Shown here in pieces: positions 33,601 through 46,335 of a stretch of DNA of 64,000 nt. The stretch's first letter is position 1. Each line of letters starts with the position of its first letter. The DNA comes from Peromyscus leucopus. Taxonomy: Eukaryota > Chordata > Mammalia > Rodentia > Cricetidae. Both the position numbers and the translations under genes were made by a program. The stretch lies in contig NC_051069.1 of the NCBI RefSeq assembly GCF_004664715.2, positions 13,888,226-13,952,225 of the forward strand, read 5' to 3'. The notes under the pieces were generated by a model, which did not search any database, was not told where the DNA came from, and worked only from the letters and a program-made list of their open reading frames with translations.

Positions 33601-33903
33601 AGGACACTCCGTCTTCAATTACAGGGACAATTGGAATCAAGTCTACTAACAAGGCTTGGAGGCACAGGTTATGCCAGGGTAGCTGGACAGATGGTTCAAC
33701 CATCTCCTGTCCCAGCTCATTGGGTGAAGCCATTGCTGACCACTCTCTTTGTCTAAAAATACCAGGCGGCCCACACCCTAGAGTCCTGCAGCTGTTCATG
33801 GCAGATGCCTAGAGCTAGAAAGTACTTCATCGAATCATAAAGGCCCCTGGATGATGGTGATGGTGATGGAAGAGGGAAGAAGGAGTGGAAGCAAGAAGAG
33901 AAT

Positions 33904-34095
33904 TGCTGGGCGGTGGTGGTGCATGCCTTTAATCCCAGCACTCGGGAGGCAGAGCCACGAGCCAGGAGGATCTCTGTGAGTTCAAGACCAGCCTGATCTA
34001 CAGAGTGAGATCCAAGACAGGCACCCAAACTACACAGAGAAACCCTGTCTCAAACAACAACAACAACAACACACCTGTCTCAAAAAAAGAAAGAA
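33904..34095 (+). repeat. B1 SINE with duplicated-looking tail
   Basis: Shows 'gctgggcggtggtggtgc', 'cagcactcgggaggcagag' and 'gagaaaccctgtctcaaac'. The tail carries (CAA)n and then repeats 'cctgtctcaaaaaaag'. Confidence 0.9.
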
Positions 34096-34264
34096 GAAGA
34101 GAAGACAACAGTAGTGTTACAAACCGGTCATGGTCTCATGATGTCTGCTCCTCTGATGGGGCCTGCCAGGGTACCTCCTAGAGTTGTCTATGTAGACCAT
34201 TTAGCCCAACTACCCCTCCTAACCTTCATAGGACTTTCCTAAAATAAACATGAATTCCCAGGCA

Positions 34265-35075
34265 TAGTAAATGTACATAATCATTTAATCCATTCAACAA
34301 ATATCTCTTAACTGTCTCTCATATGCCAGGTGATCCAGAGTTTGGGGATAAAGTGACAAAAATCCCTGCGTGGCACTCAGTGAAATGTCATTGCAGAGGG
34401 AGGAGCTCCAGGAACCAGATAAGCAATGATGAGCACACATAGAGGACTGTGGAGAGAGTAGAGCAGGTTAAGTAGGGAGTAGGAGGTGGGATGGGGAAAG
34501 AGTGAAGGAATGAATTATATTAAGGGAAATCTTCAACATCCCCTTGATGTGATGCATCCTATACAAGAACCCGAAGGAGGGAACCAGGCAAGCTTCTCTT
34601 TAGGTAAGGGTGGTTCAGCCTGAAAGGGCTCTAAAGGCTCCAAGGTAAGGGCATGTCAATCTTTCTTTTCGAGAAGGATGGAGATCAGTGTGTCTGGAAT
34701 GAGGTGAGACAAGAGAAAGTAGGACGTAAATTGGGTAAAGTTTGAGAGGGACTGTGTGAAGGGTCTTATAGGCCATAGTGAGTGCTGTGGTGTTTGTCTT
34801 GAGTGTATATAAGGCTACTGAAAAGCTTTGAGGAGACATATGGTGTAACCTAGAGGGACCATTCGATTGCCCTGGGGAGAGCAAATGAGACAAGCTTTAA
34901 GGCATTGCAATACTCAGATGAAGCACATTGATAGCTTGGCCTAGGGGACAGCTGAAATGACACAAGGTGATCTGCAGCTGAACCTTGAAGGCAGTACCTC
35001 CATAATTTGATGAGATGGGCAGTGTGAAAGAATGAAAAGACTCTCAAACTTCAAGGTCCTGAAATTTGAACAACG
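34265..35075. repeat. L2-like ancient LINE fragment
   Basis: Shows 'attcaacaaatatctctta', 'catatgccaggtgatcc', 'caaaaatccctgcgtgg', 'tcttataggccatagtgag' and 'ggcattgcaatactcagatg', the order of a common ancient L2-type repeat. Subfamily and strand not assigned. Confidence 0.5.
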
Positions 35076-35123
35076 CAAAGAACAAAACTGCCATTTGCTG
35101 AGATTGCTGCAAAGAACATATTT

Positions 35124-35260
35124 TGGATCAAGGATGGTGGTGCGTGCTCAGAATCCCAGAACTTAAGAGGCTAAGGCAAGAAGATTGTGAGTTCAAAGCC
35201 AGCCTGAACTACATGGTAAGACCATGTCTCAAAAATAAATCAACAAACAAACAAAGAGCC
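35124..35260 (+). repeat. B1-like SINE
   Basis: Shows 'atggtggtgcgtgctcag', 'gagttcaaagccagcctg' and an A-rich tail. Confidence 0.65.
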
Positions 35261-35329
35261 TCAAGCACAAAAGATTAATTTGGCTTTGAAAATTATAGTT
35301 TGAGAGGTCTATTGGATATGTAATAGTGG

Positions 35330-35549
35330 ATAGCTAGAGAAACAGCTCTGTTGGGAAAGTTCTTGCTGCTCAAGCATGAGGACCTGAGTTTGGATCCTAA
35401 GCACTCCTGTAAAAGGCCAGGTGTGGCAACCAGTGTCTGTAACCTCAGCACTTGAGAGGTAGACCCAAGCATATCTTCAGAGCCTGCTGGCAAGTGAGTC
35501 TAGCCAATCAGCAAGCTCCAGGTTCAGTGAGAGGTCCTGCTTTGAAAAA
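35330..35549 (+). repeat. B4-type SINE
   Basis: Shows 'gagaaacagctctgttggg', 'gaggacctgagtttggatc', 'gtctgtaacctcagcac' and 'ggttcagtgagaggtcctg'. Confidence 0.7.
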
Positions 35550-35555
35550 TAAAGT

Positions 35556-35732
35556 GGATCAGGAACCTAGCATGGTGGTGCACATTCGGTAATCCCAGCA
35601 AACTCAGGAGGCAAAGGCAGACAGATCTCTGTAAGTTTGAGGTAATCCTGGTCTACACAGCAAGTTCCAGTCTACCCAGGGATACATAGTTAGACCTTAT
35701 CTCAAACAAACAAATAAATAAATAAATAAATC
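35556..35732 (+). repeat. B1 SINE
   Basis: Shows 'gcatggtggtgcacattcg', 'gtaatcccagcaaactc' and an (AAAT)n tail. Confidence 0.75.
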
Positions 35733-35761
35733 AGAGAGGGACTACACATGCTTAGGAATTT

Positions 35762-37129
<1,368 letters not shown>

Positions 37130-37268
37130 TTGAGACGGAGTCTCATTATGCAGCCCCGGCTGACCTAGAAGTCACTCTGTAGACCAGGCTGGCCTAGAAC
37201 TCACAGAGGTCTGCCTGTGTCTGCCTCCCGAGTGCTGGAATTAAAGGTCTGTGCCACTATCATCAGCC
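37130..37268 (-). repeat. B1 SINE
   Basis: The + strand reads 'ttttgagacggagtctcatt', 'agaccaggctggcctag' and 'gctggaattaaaggtctg'. Confidence 0.8.
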
Positions 37269-37274
37269 ATGTTG

Positions 37275-37612
37275 ATCACTTAATTATGACCAAAAGCAAC
37301 TTGGGGAGGAGGGTTTATTTGGCTTACATGTCCAGATCACAGTCCATTATGAAGGGAAGAAGTCGGGGCAGGAACTCAGGGCAGGAATCTGGAATCAAGA
37401 ACGGAAACAGCGGCCACGGAGGAGTGCTGCTTACTGACCCGGGGGTGGCACTGCCCACAGTGAGCTGGACCCTCCCACATCAATCATCAATCAAGAAAAT
37501 GTTCCTCAGACTCGGACTTGCCTACAGACCAATCTAATGGAGGCGTTTTCTCAAGTGAGGCTCCTCTTCCCAGGTGAAGATTAGCTTGTGTCAAGTTGAC
37601 AAATAGTCAACT
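37275..37612 (-). repeat. MaLR-type solo LTR, 'gtcaacttgacac' group
   Basis: The + strand starts 'atgaccaaaagcaacttgg' and ends 'gtgtcaagttgacaaatag'. It is a reverse copy of the family at 14812. Confidence 0.6.
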
Positions 37613-37615
37613 AAG

Positions 37616-37883
37616 ACTCCTTGTAAGCATCAAGACTTGAGTTTGGATCCCCAGAACCCACATAAGGGCAGCCATGGTAGCACACGCTTGTAATCCTGCT
37701 GCTAGATGGGAGATGGAAACAGGAGAATCCCAGGAAGCTCAAGAGGTGGCTACTGTGGAGATGGGACCCAGGGTCAAACAAGGGGGAAAGCAAGGAACGG
37801 CACCTGAGGTGGTCCTCTGTCCTCTACGCTTGAACTGTGACACGCACACACCCACACGCACATACATACTCATGCACATACAC

Positions 37884-37884
<1 letters not shown>
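37616..37884 (+). repeat. B4-type SINE
   Basis: Shows 'gatccccagaacccacataa', 'cacgcttgtaatcctgctg' and 'ctgaggtggtcctctgtcc'. It leads into the CA tract. Confidence 0.65.

Positions 37885-37922
<38 letters not shown>
37885..37922. repeat. (CA)n microsatellite at SINE tail
   Basis: About 38 bp of CA dinucleotides directly after the B4 tail. Confidence 0.95.
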
Positions 37923-37923
<1 letters not shown>

Positions 37924-39270
37924 ACAAAGATTTAAAAATAAATCTTAGAGTTGGAACATTAGAGATCATCTAGCTGTTTATTTCCCCAATAGGAATCCTG
38001 ATTTGTGTCTCCACAGCCTCCTACTTAACCAAGTACAAAATAAAAACAGCAACAGCTCAGCAGGCTTCCTCTCTCATAGCTAAACCACCTCCATTCTGAG
38101 AAAAGCCTGCTTTACACTGAGTCACATTTTGCTCCCTGGGTTTCCCAGATATATTCCCGGTCCTGCCCCTCTGGAGGCACAGAGACAAATCACAACATCT
38201 GTTTTTGTCTGGTGCTCCCCACAAAGATTCCAGTTTTTAAAACTGGTGGCCTTAATCTTTTCTTCTCTTACTCATGGTGTCCATTCTTTTCATTCCTGCC
38301 ACCTGGCTACTCCTCCCCAGGACATTTCGACCGGAGTGCTTGCACGTGAGCGTGGTGCTCCCACTGCGGTCCTCTGGCTCTGAGGCTAGCAAGATCTAGG
38401 CAGTAGGTTCTGTGTGTCGGCGTCTATTAACAAAGATTAATAAATGTTTATTGCCCACTCTCTTCTCCCAAGATGGGGCTCTCTGAAAATCACAGCTCGA
38501 GCCTTGGCTATGCCTGCCAGAGAAACACTGGAGCTCAGCGCTGTCAGGCAACCCACTTCCTGTACCCCATGCAGCCCTGCCTTATTTTACAGCATAGAAC
38601 TCAGATGCAGGACATGCCCAGGCTCGTACAGTCAGTAGAGACAAAGTTATAAAAAAAAAAAAAACAAGTGCTAGAATAACAAGGCATGAAGCTACCCACA
38701 TGCTGTGGCAAGGAAACAATGACTTTTTTTTTAAGTCTAGGGGAAAAATTAAAGTTTTACTTTCGTGCCCCCCTTCCAATGTCTAAATATTTTGTCAGTG
38801 CTCTTACCCCACCCATCCCAGCTTTTATACAGTTTTTCATACCTGCAAGCTCTGTTCAAGACTCCTATTTTAAAAAAGACGTGTTACTGATGGCCAGCTA
38901 GGACAAACAAACCTACACAATCTATACAATAATTTAATCCCTCGTAATGAAGCACCTTTATAATTAATTAGTATGAGTCACTTGGAAGTGGGTGGGTTTG
39001 CCCTCTCTCCCAATTAGTGCCTCTTAAGGTAGTCACCCATAGTATGCCCATCTGTTAATACCTAATTCAGTCCTAATGCAATCCTAACCTGTGACTACTG
39101 AATTAATATGTGTAAAGTTGGAAGTGTCTTTGATGACTTAAGTAAAATATGTTAAGTGGATGCAGAGATGATGTAACAGTCCCCAAAGAACTGCAAATTT
39201 TACATTTCCTGTCTTGGGTAGGTTTTACGTTACATCATTCACCTTGAAAATACATACATACATACATGTA

Positions 39271-39271
<1 letters not shown>
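37923..39271. other. Unique sequence, possible conserved noncoding DNA
   Basis: No interspersed repeat is clear except a weak MIR-like piece near 38570-38645. The part 38900-39240 is AT-rich and carries several homeodomain-type words (ttataattaattag, cccaattagtgcc, ctgaattaatatg). Confidence 0.35.

Positions 39272-39310
<39 letters not shown>
39272..39310. repeat. (CA)n microsatellite
   Basis: About 39 bp of CA, preceded by a short (CATA)n run. Confidence 0.95.
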
Positions 39311-39314
<4 letters not shown>

Positions 39315-39913
39315 GGGGGAGGAGAAGGAGCATTCCTGGATTAGTACAGCAAGCACAACGCAGCCCCTTATATAGGGCCTCTTGCCTTCCCATTAAAATG
39401 TCCTGAGAGTAGATCAAAATATTAATACTAAACTGGCAACAGCATAGTGTAAGACAATGTGATAAGCCTGTAGACAAAGGAGAATTAAGAAACATGTTTT
39501 ACCCTTCGCAAGAGAGGAGCAGATGGTCCACGAGCAGGAAGGAATCTCTTGGAATCTCCTTTCAGTGTCTATACATAATTCAGGTACAGACCTGGCAATT
39601 TAGAGGAACAAATTATCATTTCCTAACTGTGGAGGAGCCACATTATTAATGAGCTGGGTTCAGCTTTTTATCATCCCATCCGTACAGCAATTTGAGAGTC
39701 CCATTTACCTGCAGGTTGTAATTCCCAGCATGCACTGGAACAGAAAGTCTCAGAGCGAACTAGGAAGTACCACATCCTGAACATTGTGAGCAGAGCTGAG
39801 AATAGGAGGGCTGCTGGAAGTGGCTAACTCCCTCTGACCCACTCCAGCCGTCTTCCTCACTTGGCTAATTGGAGTCTGTCATTTCTGAGAAACCACATCA
39901 AGGTCTGTGTAAG
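39311..39913. other. Unique sequence
   Basis: Contains a second AT-rich, conserved-looking stretch at 39590-39720 (acaaattatcatttcctaac, acattattaatgagctgg). Confidence 0.35.
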
Positions 39914-40085
39914 TAGTTTTTACATCATTGTGACCAAACACTGAACAGGAACAACTCAAAGGAGGGAAGAGTTCTTCTGGCTCTTAGCTTCAGAGAACTT
40001 CCAATGCATTGTGGTGGGGAGGCACAGTGGAAGGCGGTGAGCGCGAGGCTGGGATGACATTGTTTAAAAAAACTGCCAACTGGTC
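39914..40085 (-). repeat. MaLR-type LTR fragment
   Basis: The + strand shows 'acatcattgtgaccaaacac' and 'gaacaactcaaaggaggg'. Only the 3' part of the LTR is present. Confidence 0.5.
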
Positions 40086-40327
40086 GTGACTATCTTGTCT
40101 AGAGAGCTTCAGGTTAGAATAGACTACAGAGTGGTTGGAATGAGTTCTCTGCGTCCCCTAGAAATAAAACAACAGGTATCTGCTATGGGTTCTTCTACCT
40201 CCCTAGCAGCATCAGAGGGTTGTGAGTCTGAAGGGCAAACTCTACACACCTTGCCTGTTGGCAGTCTTAGTCTGGAGCTGTTTACTTCATTTATCCAGGT
40301 GAAAAAGAACAAAAGGTGTGCCAGTCA

Positions 40328-40432
40328 GGTCTATAGATCGAGTTCCAGGACAGCCAGGGATACACAGAGCCCTGTCTTGAAAAATCAAAACCAAAAACCA
40401 AACAACAACAACAACAACAAAAACACCAAAAA
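40328..40432 (+). repeat. B1 3' fragment
   Basis: Shows 'gagttccaggacagccagg', 'cacagagccctgtcttg' and an (AAC)n tail. Confidence 0.75.
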
Positions 40433-40586
40433 TTAAAATAAGGTGTGTGCTCTTGCAAGTGAAAAAGAGGGAACTCAAGCAAATAAAACCTTGTTTTTTA
40501 ATCATTACTTTAGTATAACACAGAACATAAGATGAAATATAGAAAACAAAATGAACAGCTAGAAAACACAACTGACCAAAAGACAT

Positions 40587-41545
40587 TGTGATGGTTAGTT
40601 TTGTTTTATTCTGTTTGTTTGTTTGATTGTTTGTTTCGTCAACTTGACACAAACAAGAATCATCTGAGAAGAGAAAATCTCAAGTGATTGTAATGATTAT
40701 AAGTGTTAGCCTCAATGGGAAAGGTATCCTGGCAGTCATGAGCCATGGAATACCACAAAGCCACACCACACAACAAACCTCACACAAGAGACTTTTGTCT
40801 TAGTTAGGGTTTCTATTGCTGTGAAGAGACACCTTGACCATGGCAACTCTTACAAAGGAAAACATTTAATTGGGGCTGTAATTTAATTACAGTTTCAGAG
40901 GTTCAGTCCATTAGCTTCATGGCGATGTACAGGCAGACATGGTGCTGGAGAAGGAGCTGAGAGTGCTACATCTTGATCAGCAGGCAGCAGAAACAATTGT
41001 GTCACATGAAGCCTAACTTGAATATATAAAACCTCAAAGCCCACCTCCACAGTGACACACTTCTTTCAATAAGGTCACACCCCCTAATAGTGCCACTCCC
41101 AATGAGCCAACCATACCTATTCAAACCACCACAGATTTATTGGGAGAGAAAAACCCAGGAGGGTGGCTGCCTCTGCTTGGGTGAGAGGCAGCAGAGAACA
41201 GAGCAGAAGACAGGATTTACATAGAGTTTCTCTGGGAGTGGAGCTTTCCAGGGGAGCCTGGGATTAGAGGAATTATGTGGCCTGATCTTGGGGCAAGGGA
41301 TAGGTGGAATTTTTTTTTTTTTTTTCTGTAGAGCAGGGCCTGGTCACTCTTGAGTAGTCAACAATGATTGATATGGGAGGGTCCAGCCTCTGTGGGTGGT
41401 ACCACCCCTCGGCAGATGATCCTTCATGTCTCTGCCTTAAATTCCCACCCTGACATCCCTGAATGATATAGACTGCTATAAGCTCAAATAAATTCTTTCC
41501 TCTCCAAATCACTTTTGGTCATGGTATTTTATCACTATAATAGAA
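40587..41545 (+). repeat. MaLR-type LTR, 'gtcaacttgacac' group, interrupted
   Basis: The left part (40587-40797) has 'tttcgtcaacttgacacaaa'. The right part (about 41345-41545) has 'tgattgatatgggagggtc' and 'cacttttggtcatggtat'. Between them sit a reverse MaLR LTR and about 210 bp of unidentified sequence. Confidence 0.65.
40798..41133 (-). repeat. MaLR-type solo LTR nested in the preceding LTR
   Basis: The + strand starts 'tgtcttagttagggtttct' and ends 'attcaaaccaccaca'. It is the least diverged member of the 'accatgacc' group here. Confidence 0.75.
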
Positions 41546-42590
41546 AACAAACAAGAACAGAAGTAAATAAATAAATAAATTTATATATTAATTGATGTAA
41601 AGAAAATAACAAAAGCTCTATTTAGAGTATATGGAAAACATTTTCCTAATAGAATAATATTAACTTGCTGGTGTAAGAAACTTATTCTAAGAGATATTAA
41701 AACGTTATACAAGGCTACAGAAACCAAATCAACATGGTTCTAGTATAAATAAAGACAGACCAATGGATCAGAATTCAAATTAATAAAAATCTGATGATAG
41801 TAGATCAGTAATGCCAAGATATACTGCTGGCCATCTTGAAGGGGGCAATGGACTCCCACACTGCACATATTTATATCAAATTGAATTTTGAAGAGGTCAC
41901 AAATTAAGAAGGTAAAAACTTGAAACAAACAGATATCTAAGAAAAAGTCTGGATTGGGAAAGGCCAGAGAGATGGTCCAAGAAGTAGAAGTGGTTACTGT
42001 GCAAGTAAGCCTGATGAGTTTGACCTTCCATCGGAAGGAGAAAACTGACTCCCCAAAGTTGTACTCTGACCTCCTCACATGTGCCTGCACATGCCTAAAC
42101 TCACACACACAATAATAATGAAAACAAGAAAAGATGGGGAAGTCTTTTGAAGTTTCCCATTAAAAATAAGGCCATAAATAAAACACTGCATGGGTATCTT
42201 ATATTTTGAAACTTCTAGACAAAGAGAAGCACCTTATACAGTTAAAAAAAATGCAATGTGTTTCAAGGGACCAATATCCTTCATACATAAGAACGTCATA
42301 TAAAGTTCTTATGACTGAGTAAAAAGAGATGTACATTCAAATATAAATATTGGCAAAGGGCATAAAAAAGATCAATTCCAAAAGATTAAAGATGACTAAA
42401 GTCCATACCAGCCTTACTGGTAATAAAACACACAAATAGCCAGTGAGGGAGGTTTATATCTAACATACTGGCAGAACCTACAAAGGTCTTACAATGGTGT
42501 CAAAGATAATAGAAAAATCAAGTATAGCTCTATAGACATCTCAGCTGGACAAGATATCATACTACCTCTACCCACACTAATGTCTCTGAC
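41546..42590 (+). repeat. Old L1 ORF2 fragment, interrupted
   Basis: Shows 'ggctacagaaaccaaatc', 'aagacagaccaatggatc', 'gaccaatatccttcataca' and 'aatattggcaaagggcat', matching consecutive ORF2 regions. A SINE splits it, and all frames are broken. Confidence 0.7.
41958..42118 (+). repeat. B3-type SINE
   Basis: Shows 'ggccagagagatggtccaag', 'cctgatgagtttgaccttcc' and 'agttgtactctgacctcc'. It lies inside the L1. Confidence 0.7.
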
Positions 42591-42748
42591 AGCAGAATGT
42601 TGTGTCCACTGAAAAAGCTTAGAGACAAAAAGAAAGCTACAGTAATTCTAATATGGCTCCAATATTCGTCCAAGGGCAAATGCAGTGGAGGTCATTAGCT
42701 GAGCAAAGAAAGACAGTATGGTTGAGATGAGCAGTATGACCTTTATTA

Positions 42749-43085
42749 TGGTCTGAACATAAAATGTCTACACAGGCTCGAATTTTGAATGCTTGTTACC
42801 TGCTTGTGAGCTCTTTGGGAGGGCTATGGAGCCCTTAGGGATCAGGATGGAGATGGTTTAAGTGTGCCACTGGAGGCAGGCCTTGGGAGATTATACCTCA
42901 CCCTAGTTCTGGCCTTCTGTCTTTGCCCCCTGGTTCAGTGTGATGTGAGAAGCTCATGCCAGCCAAATGCTCTCACCACCCTCCACTGTGCCTTCCCCAC
43001 CAGGATGGATAGATGGAAAATTCTCTTAAACCATGAGTCAGAAGACCTCTTTCCTCCCATAAGTTAAGTCATCTTGGGGATACAA
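42749..43085 (+). repeat. MaLR-type solo LTR, older
   Basis: Shows 'ttatggtctgaacataaaat', 'gggagggctatggagccc', 'ggaggcaggccttgggag' and 'aaaccatgagtcagaag', in the order of old rodent MaLR LTRs. The frame at 42864-43067 falls inside it. Confidence 0.55.
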
Positions 43086-43099
43086 CATTTAAAATTTTT

Positions 43100-43308
43100 T
43101 AAAGATTTATTTTTAAATTTTTATTTGTATGTATATGCATATGCCTGCATGAGTTTATGTGCATCACATGTACACAGGTACCCAAAGAGACAAGAAGAGG
43201 GTAACAAATTCCTCGTAACTGGTTACAGATGGTTGTGAACTGACAGATATGGGTACTAGAAACTGGGTCCTCTGCAAGAGCAGTAAGTACTCTACTGCTG
43301 GCCAACTC
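43100..43308 (-). repeat. B2-type SINE
   Basis: The + strand shows 'gttacagatggttgtgaac', 'ctgggtcctctgcaagagc' and 'gtactctactgctggcc'. Confidence 0.7.
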
Positions 43309-43496
43309 CATGATAATTCTTCAAAAGAGTTCCCCACAAACATCCCAATCACTGACCCCTCTTCTACCAGTCTTGTTGCACACATACAACATTGAGAGCT
43401 CACTCACAAGCTGCAGCTAAGCCAAGAGAGATGTTGAGAAACATCCTGACTTCAGAGTCATTAAAATATGACCTAAAACATCAAGTTTAGAATTAA

Positions 43497-43790
43497 TGAG
43501 CAGGGCGATGGCCCAGTCAGTAAAATGCTTGCCTCGAAAGCATGAGGACCTGAGTTCAATCCTTCAGAATCCATATAAGCAATGCTGGTGTGGTGGTGGA
43601 GAGGTGGAGAGGAACTTACTGGCTGGCCAGCCTAAACTAGTTGGTGAACTCCACAATAGTGAGACTCTGTCTCAAAGGAGGTGGGTGGGAGTTCTAAGAA
43701 TGATGCCTGCCTGAAGTTGTCTTCTGGCCTGCACACAGATGTATTTACACTCACACATGCACCCCACACATACAAACACACATGTATGCA
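43497..43790 (+). repeat. B4-type SINE
   Basis: Shows 'agggcgatggcccagtcag', 'ggacctgagttcaatcc', 'gagactctgtctcaaagg' and 'gttgtcttctggcctgcac'. Confidence 0.7.
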
Positions 43791-45013
43791 TACATTTAAA
43801 AAAAAAAAAAACAGTGAAGCACGGCATTCATAACAAGGTATTTCGGGATTTAGTGAGTTAAATGGGAGGTGCATTGTTAACATCAAAAGCAGCTTATCTG
43901 ACACTTAAGATTCACGACAATGCAATGATGACATCATTTTGTAGGCATGATCTTCTCCAGTGCACTATGCCAAGTCTGTGACTTCTTTATTTGGATTTTC
44001 AAATGAGACCCACCCTGGCGGTAATGTTGGCCCAGTTGCCTTTGAAGGAGGCTAATGTGCCCTATATCAGAGAGACAAATCATGTTTTACAAACCTCGGC
44101 ATTCTTCACTGAATGATATATTTGCAGACCTTGCTGTGAAAGCACTCTAATGAATTCTTTCTTTGCAGTAGCATCCTATTGTATGGGTGAGCTGTAATTT
44201 ATTTCACTAATTCACTACTGATGGACACTTTGCTGGCATCTAGCCTTGTTGCTCTTGCTAGAAAGTCGCAATGGGCTTTTTTTTTTTTTAACCTCTGCAA
44301 ACACAAGAAATTATTCACTGACATTTCTTTTCAAGGATGACAGAAGGATTTAATGGGGAGATATTTTATATCTTTTGGATTGTATTTATTTTTGCAATTA
44401 TTTTACCTTTTTTTAAAGACACTAAAGCTCATGTTTGTAGGGTTTTCTGGCTTGCTTTTGTTTTATGGTTGTTTTCATCTTGGATCTAGAATGATCATTG
44501 AACTCTGGCTTACTCACCAACCCAGCTCTACCTTGGACACCTCTGGCCCCTGGTGCCTGCTTATGTTCCTTGTTGGATTTCTTTTCTAGAAGCAACTAGC
44601 TTCTGAGAACTCAATCAAATTCTTTCTTCTTGTCCAAAAGAGGTACTTTAATACCTCCCCCACCTCCAGGCAATCCATGCTATCAAATGTGACATTAGTT
44701 TTATCAGCATTTCTAGCCAGGACAAGGAACATCATGGGCCTGAAATACCTCAGAAATATTCTGTCTTCTGCTTTATAGAGGAATCTGTATCCTTCCCTCT
44801 CTTTTCCTTTTCTGTTTCCAATCTTCTAAAGTGGCAATATAATTCTGAAATAAAGTAAGTGCTTGGCAAGTCTGTTGAAATGGACAGCTTGGAGTGTGAC
44901 ATCTCCTCTAACAATGGGGATGTTACAAGTGATTGAGTAATTTAAGTCATTTAATTTTTAAGTTAAAATTTGTTAGAATTCTGTGAGTTTAAAATGCTTC
45001 TTTATTTGATCAC
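43791..45013. other. Unique sequence with possible L1 scrap
   Basis: The part 44150-44290 (tcctattgtatgggtgagc, actgatggacactttgct) resembles a reverse, very old L1 3' end. The rest shows nothing recognised. Confidence 0.35.
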
Positions 45014-45068
45014 TGTTCTACTTTTTTTTTTTTTTTTGTTAAGTTTTTTTTTTTTTTTTTTTTTTTTT

Positions 45069-45220
45069 TTAGTTTTTCGAGACAGGGTTTCTCTGTGTAG
45101 CTTTGCGCCTTTCCTGGAACTCACTTGGTAGCCCAGGCTGGCCTTGATCTCACAGAGATCTGCCTGGCTCTGCCTCCTGAGTGCTGGGATTAAAGGTGTG
45201 CGCCACCACCGCCCAGCCAC
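45069..45220 (-). repeat. B1 SINE with target-site duplication
   Basis: The + strand reads a long T tract and then 'ttcgagacagggtttctctg', 'gctttgcgcctttcctgg', 'gcccaggctggccttgatc' and 'gggattaaaggtgtgcgcc'. The 12-bp repeat gttctacttttt flanks it at 45014-45025 and 45221-45232. It is close to intact and probably the youngest SINE here. Confidence 0.92.
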
Positions 45221-45371
45221 GTTCTACTTTTTAATGACTTTTTTTTGCGTGTGTGTGGTACATGCACTTGTCTGTCTTCAGGTGCAGAGAGGGGATGCCA
45301 TCTGACCTGTGCTATCACTCCATCACTCTCTGCCTCCTCTCCCTCCTTCTTTTTAAATTTATTTATTTCTG

Positions 45372-45535
45372 CCAGGAAGTAGTGGCACATGCCTTTAATC
45401 CCAGCACTTGGGAGGCAGAGGCAGACAGATTCTATGAGTTTGAGGCCAGCCTGGTCTACAGAGCTAGTTCTAGGACAGTCAAGGTTAACAAAGAAACTCT
45501 ATCTTGAAACCCCACCCACCCCCACCCCAAATAAA
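45372..45535 (+). repeat. B1 SINE
   Basis: Shows 'ctttaatcccagcacttggg', 'gaggccagcctggtctac' and a CCCACC-rich tail. Confidence 0.85.
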
Positions 45536-45727
45536 AGATTTATTTTGTCTTCCTGCATGTCTGTGCACCACTTACAAGCAGTGCCTACAGATATCAGAAG
45601 AAGCATTGGGTTCTTTGGAATTGGTATTATGGACACTTGTGAGCTGCCGTGTGGGTGCTGGGAACTGAACTCAGGTCCTCTGGAAGAGCACCAGTGTTCT
45701 TAACTCCCGGGCCACCTTCCCAACCCC
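45536..45727 (-). repeat. B2 SINE
   Basis: The + strand shows 'cttgtgagctgccgtgtggg', 'gaactgaactcaggtcctc' and 'ggaagagcaccagtgttc'. Confidence 0.8.
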
Positions 45728-45934
45728 TGCCTTACTCTTTTGAGACATGGTTTCTCACTGAACCTAGAGCTAGGCTGGCAGGCAGCCTCCATGTCTCCTG
45801 TCTTCACCCCACCCACATGGTGCTGAGGTTACTGACATGCATGTGCCACACCTGGGTATGGAAATTTCAACTCAGGTCCTCATGCCTGTACAGCAAGCAC
45901 CCTTACCCACGGAGACATCTCCCCCATGTCTTAT
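45728..45934 (-). repeat. B4-type SINE
   Basis: The + strand shows 'cttttgagacatggtttctc', 'tgctgaggttactgacatgc' and 'caactcaggtcctcatgcc'. Confidence 0.65.
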
Positions 45935-46082
45935 TTTGGTTTCTTAAACAAATAAACCTCGGTAATGGGAGAGAACACTGGGAGCTCTGAACCTGAATGG
46001 AGGGGTATGGCGAACTCTCTGTACCATCTTTGGAACTTTTCTATAAACTGAAATGAACACCAAAATGAAAATTTTACATTCA

Positions 46083-46335
46083 CATTTTCTCTTGATAAAC
46101 TCGTGAGCCTGTGAAGTTACAGCTTTGCTTGGCCTTTGAACAAAGTCTTGTGTAATAATGATCCCAGGCTTTCTTGGCCTCTGGGTACCACTGTGGCCAC
46201 ATCTGCTGCTTTGTAAGGTGATGGTGAAGGAGGTCCCTGATGTCTGCAGCTGCTGCCTTTCCTTGGCCATCATAGACTGCCAGGAACTGTACTGAAAAGC
46301 AAGGCCATAGAAGCACCTTCCTGGCTGCATTCTTA
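46083..46335 (-). other. Coding-like segment, unidentified
   Basis: On the minus strand an acceptor-like 'ccttgcttttcag' (near 46300) precedes about 70 open codons that end at a TGA. Codon use looks exon-like (many C/G third positions). The middle reads FLAVYDGQGKAAAADI, faintly like a PP2C phosphatase strand, but the PP2C histidine after DG is a glutamine here and I cannot match the rest. It could be a pseudogene scrap, an exon, or chance. Confidence 0.15.

Noticed and set aside
45002..45390. Lysine-rich reading frames
   Set aside because: They are B1 and poly(T) sequence read in reverse.
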